DNA of 64,000 nt from Haloprofundus halobius (GTDB taxonomy: Archaea; Halobacteriota; Halobacteria; Halobacteriales; Haloferacaceae). Location of the stretch: the NCBI RefSeq assembly GCF_020097835.1, contig NZ_CP083666.1:434001-498000 (forward strand), in the 5' to 3' direction. The notes below the pieces were generated by a model. That model did no database searches and had not been told where the DNA came from. It saw nothing but the letters and a program-made list of their open reading frames with translations. Made by a program: the position numbers and the translations under genes. Shown one piece after another: positions 59,489-64,000 of the stretch (within the stretch, counting starts at the first letter, position 1; every line of letters starts with the position of its first letter).

Positions 59489-60646
59489 CTACTCTCCACT
59501 CGCGTCCGTGTCCGTGTCCGTCTTCGCCTCCGTCTCCGGCGTCGACCCGAGCGCGTCTATCGTCGGCTCCGGCGTCACCGACTCGCCGTGGAGGAGTTCG
59601 GTGAAGGCGATACGAAGCAGTTGTAGCGACAGCACCAACACGAGGGGGCCGAGAAACAGCCCGTACCAGCCGAACAGCATCGTCCCCATGATGTACGAGA
59701 ACATCACGAGCCCGGTGTGGATCTTCCGTCCGGAGATGTACGGCCGGAGGACGGTCTGCGGGAGGATGTCGAGGAGGAGAAACGAGACGACGAGGAGGCC
59801 GAGCGGGTAGATGACGAGGCTTCCGGGGGCCTGAAACGCCCGGACGAGAAGCGCGAGCACGAGCGGTACGTACACTAACTTTCCGACGACGATGGGGACG
59901 AGCGTCGCCAGTCCGGTGAGCAGCGCGAGCAGCGCCGCCACCGGGATCGTCACCGGGTCCGGCGCGACGAGGTTGTACGCGTAGTAGACGGCCGTCGCCA
60001 GCACTGCGACGACGAAGATGAGCAGGATGTTGCCGAAGTACAGCGTCTCCAGGTCCCTGTCGACAGCCGTCGCGTATCCGTACGCCGCGCTTCCGGGTTC
60101 GGCCACGTCCGAGCGGAACCAGTCGGCGACCTGGTCACCGTCGCGGAGCAGGAAATACCCAATGGCGAAGGAGAGCGAGAGGTGGAGAAGCCCGTTGGCC
60201 ACGGCTCCAAGCACGCCGACACCGGTGGTGAGCATCCCCTGTATCTGTCCGCCGCGGACCGCGTCGACGACGCGACCCGGTTGGTCGAGAAGCGACTGTA
60301 ACTGCGAGGGGTTCCGACTTCCCGGCAGATACCGCAACAGTGTCTCTATCTGCCCGCCGGTGACCGAACTGAGTTCGTTGAGTCCGACGACGGTGACGGC
60401 TCCGACGACGAGAAACAGCGGCAGTATCGTCAACAGCAGCGTCGAGATGGCCGCGACGCCGTCCGACGGCGTCAGCGTCCGAACGCGCCGGTATATCGGG
60501 CGCGTGCCGTAGTACGCGAACAGGCCGAGGACGAGCGTCCCGACGAACGAGTAGGCGACGAACGCCAGCGTCGCCGCGAGTGCGAGCGTGATCGCCCACC
60601 ACCCGAGGGTGTTCCGCGAGAGAGACGTGTCCTTATCGGTGAACAT
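59489..60646 (-). CDS. AI-2E family transporter
   Basis: A 385-residue membrane protein of the PerM/AI-2E exporter family: two N-terminal helices, a cytoplasmic/periplasmic helical region with SSVTGGQIETLLRYLPG, FAIGYFLLRDGDQVADWF, then the LLALLTGLATLVPIVVGKLVYVPL repeat and LLVVSFLLLDILPQTVLRPYISGRKI, GTMLFGWYGLFLGPLVLVLSLQLL. An acidic Thr-rich tail ends it. The substrate may not be autoinducer; some relatives are Na+/H+ antiporters in halophiles. Confidence 0.92.
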   Translation of the reverse strand: MFTDKDTSLSRNTLGWWAITLALAATLAFVAYSFVGTLVLGLFAYYGTRPIYRRVRTLTPSDGVAAISTLLLTILPLFLVVGAVTVVGLNELSSVTGGQIETLLRYLPGSRNPSQLQSLLDQPGRVVDAVRGGQIQGMLTTGVGVLGAVANGLLHLSLSFAIGYFLLRDGDQVADWFRSDVAEPGSAAYGYATAVDRDLETLYFGNILLIFVVAVLATAVYYAYNLVAPDPVTIPVAALLALLTGLATLVPIVVGKLVYVPLVLALLVRAFQAPGSLVIYPLGLLVVSFLLLDILPQTVLRPYISGRKIHTGLVMFSYIMGTMLFGWYGLFLGPLVLVLSLQLLRIAFTELLHGESVTPEPTIDALGSTPETEAKTDTDTDASGE

Positions 60647-60751
60647 ACCGTAGGCTACGGTGTCGAACGTGAAACCCGTGGGGGTGAAGCGGTGCCGCCG
60701 CGCTACTGCCGCGCCACTACCGCGCCACCGACGCGCGACGCCTCGGCCCCT

Positions 60752-61156
60752 TCAGTCGCGCTCCTCGAAGTCGAGCGCGACCGAGTTGATGCAGAAGCGC
60801 TTTCCAGTTGGCTGGGGCCCGTCGGAGAACACGTGGCCGAGGTGACCGTCGCAGTTCGCACAGCGAACCTCGATGCGGCGCATCCCGTGGCTGTTGTCCT
60901 CCAACGTCGTTATCTTCTCCTCGTCGGCGGCGTAGAAATTCGGCCACCCGCAGGCGGAGTCGTACTTGGTCTCCGAGTCGAACATCACCTCGCCACAACC
61001 AGCGCACCGGTAGACGCCGTCGTCGTCGCGATCGACGTGTTCGCCGCTGAACCTCGGCTCAGTTCCGCTCTCTCGGAGGATGTGGTACTCCTCGTCTGTG
61101 AGTCGCTCGCGCCACTCGGCGTCCGATTTCGGGAGGTCGGACTGGTGTTCGCTCAT
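60752..61156 (-). CDS. msrB: peptide-methionine (R)-S-oxide reductase MsrB
   Basis: A 134-residue MsrB. Zinc cysteines are in CAGC and CANC, the catalytic Cys in KRFCINSVALDF, and conserved HVFSDGP and GWPNFY are present. No resolving Cys in the classic position is obvious, so thioredoxin or another thiol may regenerate it. It reduces methionine-R-sulfoxide and lies 25 bases downstream of the pyrophosphohydrolase gene, same strand. Confidence 0.95.
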   Translation of the reverse strand: MSEHQSDLPKSDAEWRERLTDEEYHILRESGTEPRFSGEHVDRDDDGVYRCAGCGEVMFDSETKYDSACGWPNFYAADEEKITTLEDNSHGMRRIEVRCANCDGHLGHVFSDGPQPTGKRFCINSVALDFEERD

Positions 61157-61181
61157 GGCTCCGAGTAGGGGACGACGCCGG

Positions 61182-61625
61182 TTAGGGGTTCTGTTCGCGG
61201 GTCTCGGAGGTGCCGCAGGCTTCGACCCGCTCCAGCACGACACCCTTTGCGAACCCACCGCGCGCCTCGCGTTTCTCGCGCCGCATGCGTTCCAGTTCGT
61301 CGGCGGCGACGTCCAGTTCCTCCCGTATCGCGTCGACGACTTCGAGTACGTCGGCCAACTCTTCGGGGCCACCGCTGTCCCGCGGGTCGCTCCGCTCACC
61401 GCTCGACTCCTCCGAGACGCTCCGCGCCTCGCTCTCGCGGAACTCCTCGGCTTCTTCGACCAACTTCTCGGCGAGTCGTTTCCGGTACTCCTCGTCGTCG
61501 GCGACGTGTGTCACCGGTCGCTTGCCGCTGTCGCGGATTATCCCGGGGATGTCGTCGCGGACGAGTTTGTCGTACTCGCGGCTCACGGACTCGTTTCCGT
61601 CGTCGTCCGCCCGGTCGCCACTCAT
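61182..61625 (-). CDS. MazG-like nucleoside triphosphate pyrophosphohydrolase
   Basis: A 147-residue all-helical NTP pyrophosphohydrolase. The start YDKLVRDDIPGIIRDSG and the metal-binding helices KLVEEAEEF and EELADVLEVVDAI give the ExxE...ExxD pattern of the MazG clan, as in a group often labelled phosphoribosyl-ATP pyrophosphohydrolase-like. Likely house-cleaning of non-canonical NTPs. Precedes msrB; downstream of the aldo/keto reductase by 4 bases, so operonic. Confidence 0.85.
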   Translation of the reverse strand: MSGDRADDDGNESVSREYDKLVRDDIPGIIRDSGKRPVTHVADDEEYRKRLAEKLVEEAEEFRESEARSVSEESSGERSDPRDSGGPEELADVLEVVDAIREELDVAADELERMRREKREARGGFAKGVVLERVEACGTSETREQNP

Positions 61626-61629
61626 CGAC

Positions 61630-62418
61630 TCACTCCGGGAACAGTTCCTCCTCGCGTTCGATGGACTCTATCTTCCGTACGTCCGCGTCGTCCAGTTCGA
61701 GGTCGGCGGCCGCGAGATTCGCCCGCATGTGTTCCTCCCCGCTGGCTTTCGGAATCGTGACGACGTTCTCCGTGCCCGCCAGCCACGCGATGCTCACTGC
61801 CGCCTCGTCGGTGTCGTGCTTCTCGGCGATCGCCGTGAGTTCGGGAATCTCGAACACCTTCCCGGCCGCCAGCGGCGAGTACGCGACGAGATAGTAATCG
61901 TGCGCCTGCGCGTGGTCGACGAGTTCAGACGAGAGAAACAGCGGATGCAGCTCGGTCTGGTGGGCGAACAGCGGCGCGTCCAGCAGGTCGCGCGCCTCGT
62001 CGAGTTCCTCGATGGAAAAGTTGCTCACGCCGACGTTTCGAATCCGGCCCGCGTCGGCGAGTTCGTCGAACGCGCCGAGCGTCCGCTCGGGGTCGTAGGC
62101 GTCGATGGGTCGGTGGACGTACAGCAGGTCCGCATACTCGACGTTCAGTCGCCGGAGACTCTCAGTCGCGCTCGACAGCACGTCGTCGTAGCCGAGTTTG
62201 TCGGCCCACACTTTCGTCGCGACGACGACGTCCTCGCGCGGTACGGAACTCCCGGCGAGCCCTCGGCCGACCGCGTCCTCGTTGTCGTAAATCTGGGCCG
62301 TATCGAGGTGTCGATACCCCCCGTCGAGCGCCGTCTGGACGCTCTCGACGCCCGACTCGCCGTCGAGCCCCATCGTTCCGAGGCCAACCGGTGGAAGCGT
62401 CGTCTCGCGGTCGCTCAC
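61630..62418 (-). CDS. aldo/keto reductase
   Basis: A 262-residue NADPH-dependent oxidoreductase. The catalytic tetrad is visible as HLDTAQIYDNEDAVGRGL (Asp and Tyr), ATKVWADKLGY (Lys) and YVHRPID (His); the cofactor end IPKASGEEHMRANLAA follows the family. It reduces aldehydes or ketones, substrate unassigned. GTG 62418 overlaps the HAD stop by four bases (GTGA), showing coupling. Confidence 0.93.
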   Translation of the reverse strand: MSDRETTLPPVGLGTMGLDGESGVESVQTALDGGYRHLDTAQIYDNEDAVGRGLAGSSVPREDVVVATKVWADKLGYDDVLSSATESLRRLNVEYADLLYVHRPIDAYDPERTLGAFDELADAGRIRNVGVSNFSIEELDEARDLLDAPLFAHQTELHPLFLSSELVDHAQAHDYYLVAYSPLAAGKVFEIPELTAIAEKHDTDEAAVSIAWLAGTENVVTIPKASGEEHMRANLAAADLELDDADVRKIESIEREEELFPE

Positions 62419-63125
62419 GCGCCCGTACCCCCATCGAACGCGGAGGACTGCGGTGCCGGGTCGGTGACCGCCACGCCGTCGATATCGAGCAGTCCGGTGA
62501 GCGTCTCGATCTCGTACGTCGGTTCGACGTCGAGGAGATAGTCCGCGCGGTGTTCGCGACGGATGAACACCGAGTCGAGTCCGGCGTTGTGCGCGGCGAG
62601 CACGTCGGTGGCGCTGTCGCCGACGAACAGCGCGTTCTCGGCATCGAGATCCGCGAGGGCCTTGTCGACGTAGTGGGTGCTCGGTTTCTTTCGCGTCACG
62701 CTCTCGGGGATGGGTTCGCGGCCGTACGCCGTCTCGAACAGGTCCGTCACCCCGAAGTGCGAGAGCACGAAATCGACCGTCGCCTGCTGGTTCGAAGAGA
62801 CGATGCCGAGCGGGTGGTCGAGCGAGCGCACGGTGTCGAAATCGTCGTACAGCGCCTTCCGACCGGCGCGGATTTCGTCCTGCTGTGCGCGGGAGGCGAT
62901 GCGGTCGCGGGCGGCGAAGAACGTCTCGGGGTCGAAACCGTACGTGTCGGCGACGGTGGTCAGGCTCTCGGGCGTCACGCCGAACGTCATCGCGTCTACG
63001 TGGTCTTCGCGGGGGTCGTCGACGCCGCAGTCGGCGAATGCCTCGCGCGCCGCGCGTTCGAGCACGGTGAACTCGACGAGACTCACTAACACCCCGTCGT
63101 TGTCGAAGATGATTGCGTCGTACAC
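62415..63125 (-). CDS. HAD family hydrolase
   Basis: A 236-residue phosphatase of the phosphoglycolate phosphatase-like group. Motif I FDNDGVLVS, motif II IVSSNQ, motif III KKPSTHYV (Lys) and motif IV ALFVGDSATDVLAA are all there, with a helical cap between I and II. It opens the operon with the aldo/keto reductase, NTP pyrophosphohydrolase and msrB genes. Substrate unknown. Confidence 0.92.
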   Translation of the reverse strand: MYDAIIFDNDGVLVSLVEFTVLERAAREAFADCGVDDPREDHVDAMTFGVTPESLTTVADTYGFDPETFFAARDRIASRAQQDEIRAGRKALYDDFDTVRSLDHPLGIVSSNQQATVDFVLSHFGVTDLFETAYGREPIPESVTRKKPSTHYVDKALADLDAENALFVGDSATDVLAAHNAGLDSVFIRREHRADYLLDVEPTYEIETLTGLLDIDGVAVTDPAPQSSAFDGGTGA

Positions 63126-63213
63126 TATCGTGAACTGACGACCGAGATGTCAAAAATCATCCGCCGTTCGAGCGGTGTCGACGTACCGCCCCCGAACTCA
63201 CCGACAAACGAAT

Positions 63214-63221
63214 CTTTTAGC
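63214..63221 (+). promoter_or_regulatory. TATA-like element of the FAD oxidoreductase transcript
   Basis: CTTTTAGC is centred about 29 bases before ATG 63246, the first codon of a 14-codon frame that overlaps the oxidoreductase start. Confidence 0.5.
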
Positions 63222-63245
63222 GCCTCGCGGCCAACCGTTTTCGCG

Positions 63246-63290
63246 ATGGCGAAGTCCACAACGGTCGGTATCGACTGGGAGGGACGATGA
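63246..63290 (+). CDS. possible 14-residue leader peptide
   Basis: ATG at 63246, 29 bases after a TATA-like element, begins the frame MAKSTTVGIDWEGR, whose TGA overlaps the ATG of the oxidoreductase gene in ATGA. If the transcript is leaderless, ribosomes would first read this peptide and then restart at 63287. No family match is possible at this length. It may be a genuine leader or chance. Confidence 0.4.
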   Translation: MAKSTTVGIDWEGR

Positions 63291-64000
63291 CCCGCACCGT
63301 CTGTATCGTCGGTGCGGGTGCCGCGGGCGTCGGCGCGGCGTACGCGCTCGGAGACGCCGATGTAGACGTGACGATTCTGGAGAAGAGCCGCGGGGTCTGC
63401 GGACGGGCGGCGACGCGCCGCCGGAACGGCTGTCGGTACGACCACGGCGCGAACTACCTGAAAGACGCCGACGAGCGCACCGTCGAGCTCGTCGAAGACC
63501 TCGGTGGCGACGGACTCGTCGCCTTCGACGACCCGGTGTGGACGTTCGACGCTGACGGACGGGTGTCGGAATCCGACCGCGACCCGGAGACGAAGTACAC
63601 GTGGGAAGACGGCGTCACGCAACTCGCCAAGCGTCTGCTCGCGCGGGCCGAGACGGAAGTGCGCCGGGAGACGCGCGTCGAGCGCATCCAGCGCGGCAGC
63701 GGCCGCGAACACGTCGACGAGGACGCCAACGGCGACCGATGGTACCTGGTCGACACCGACGGCGGGTCGCACGGTCCCTTCGACGCGGTCGTACTGACAC
63801 CGCCCGCCCCGCAGACCGCTGGACTCCTCGCGGAGACGAAGTGGCACAGCGAACATCTCCCGGCGCTGCGCGAAGCCGTCGGGGCGGTGCGCTACCGGAC
63901 GATTCACTCGGTGATGCTCCATTATCCATTCGAGGTGGACGTCCCCTACTACGCGCTCGTCAACACGGACAGCGAGCACGATATCGGGTGGCTCTCGCGC
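63287..64000 (+). CDS. NAD(P)/FAD-dependent oxidoreductase (amine-oxidase-like), 3' end outside window
   Basis: First 238 residues of a flavoprotein. The Rossmann dinucleotide motif VCIVGAGAAGVGAAYAL is at residues 5-21, ending in acidic ILEKSRGVCGRAATRR, typical of renalase or amine-oxidase-like FAD enzymes; CRYDHGANYLKDAD and AVVLTPPAPQTAGLL follow. GGGAGGGAC directly before the ATG could act as a ribosome site although close. The window ends in mid-gene. Confidence 0.88.
   Translation, partial: MTRTVCIVGAGAAGVGAAYALGDADVDVTILEKSRGVCGRAATRRRNGCRYDHGANYLKDADERTVELVEDLGGDGLVAFDDPVWTFDADGRVSESDRDPETKYTWEDGVTQLAKRLLARAETEVRRETRVERIQRGSGREHVDEDANGDRWYLVDTDGGSHGPFDAVVLTPPAPQTAGLLAETKWHSEHLPALREAVGAVRYRTIHSVMLHYPFEVDVPYYALVNTDSEHDIGWLSR

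Overview
The window is about 64 kb of chromosome from an extremely halophilic archaeon (class Halobacteria; the gene set would fit a Haloferacales/Halogeometricum-like lineage, but that placement is inference). The evidence is high G+C with strong third-position GC, Asp/Glu-rich proteins, an archaeal aIF5A, aIF2-beta and deoxyhypusine synthase, many leaderless genes with a TATA-like hexamer about 26-30 bases before the start codon, and haloarchaea-type domains (HalOD1, HTH_10/Bat, DICT, LWR-salt, DUF4013). No CRISPR array, rRNA or intact insertion sequence was seen; one tRNA-Ile(GAU) is present.

Layout. 1-6.6 kb: an M20 amidohydrolase, tRNA-Ile, FxsA, a GNAT enzyme, a DUF92 membrane protein, and a convergent pair of cis-prenyltransferase homologues whose conserved motifs are split between the two proteins. 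6.6-11.4 kb: a rhodanese lipoprotein, then the siroheme/heme cluster ahbAB-sirC-hemA followed by pterin-4a-carbinolamine dehydratase and an LWR-salt protein. 11.5-16.6 kb: HAD hydrolase, REC-HalOD1 response regulator, two overlapping moeA genes and Hsp20. 16.6-20 kb: an ABC1/UbiB kinase, then aIF5A and agmatinase overlapping by one base. 19.7-22.4 kb: a decayed surface-glycan block (C-terminal remnant, truncated formyltransferase fused to a reversed Gfo/Idh fragment, flippase). 22.4-33.2 kb: Nif3-like protein, DICT and winged-helix regulators, deoxyhypusine synthase, a Tat-type kelch protein, aIF2-beta with TRAM, nucleoside hydrolase, fructosamine-kinase-like protein and a CNNM/HlyC membrane protein. 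33.3-37.1 kb: a pectinesterase, an alpha/beta esterase and an SGNH esterase, bounded by diverged direct repeats. 37.3-42.9 kb: DUF892 ferritin-like protein, cold-shock protein, a membrane-anchored spermidine-synthase-like protein and a ROK kinase. 43-46.4 kb: a lower-GC island with a secreted glycine-zipper-like repeat protein facing two DUF4013 membrane proteins. 46.5-64 kb: mostly housekeeping and transport (alpha/beta hydrolase, QueT-like S component, LtrA, PPOX, parallel beta-helix protein, SugE/Gdx, TMEM175, HalOD1, Bat-type regulator, KTSC protein, ERCC4 nuclease, GH43 arabinanase, CPA1 antiporter, AI-2E exporter, MsrB, NTP pyrophosphohydrolase, aldo/keto reductase, HAD hydrolase, FAD oxidoreductase cut by the window end).

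Three groups work together. aIF5A, agmatinase and deoxyhypusine synthase form the (deoxy)hypusine route, probably agmatine-based. ahbAB, sirC and hemA link 5-aminolevulinate supply with siroheme-dependent heme synthesis. Pectinesterase, two esterases and a separate GH43 enzyme point to use of plant cell-wall polysaccharide. The strongest candidate for an under-described system is the split cis-prenyltransferase pair (4395-6007), which resembles the two-subunit DHDDS/NgBR arrangement; next is the repeat protein/DUF4013 island (43391-46285).
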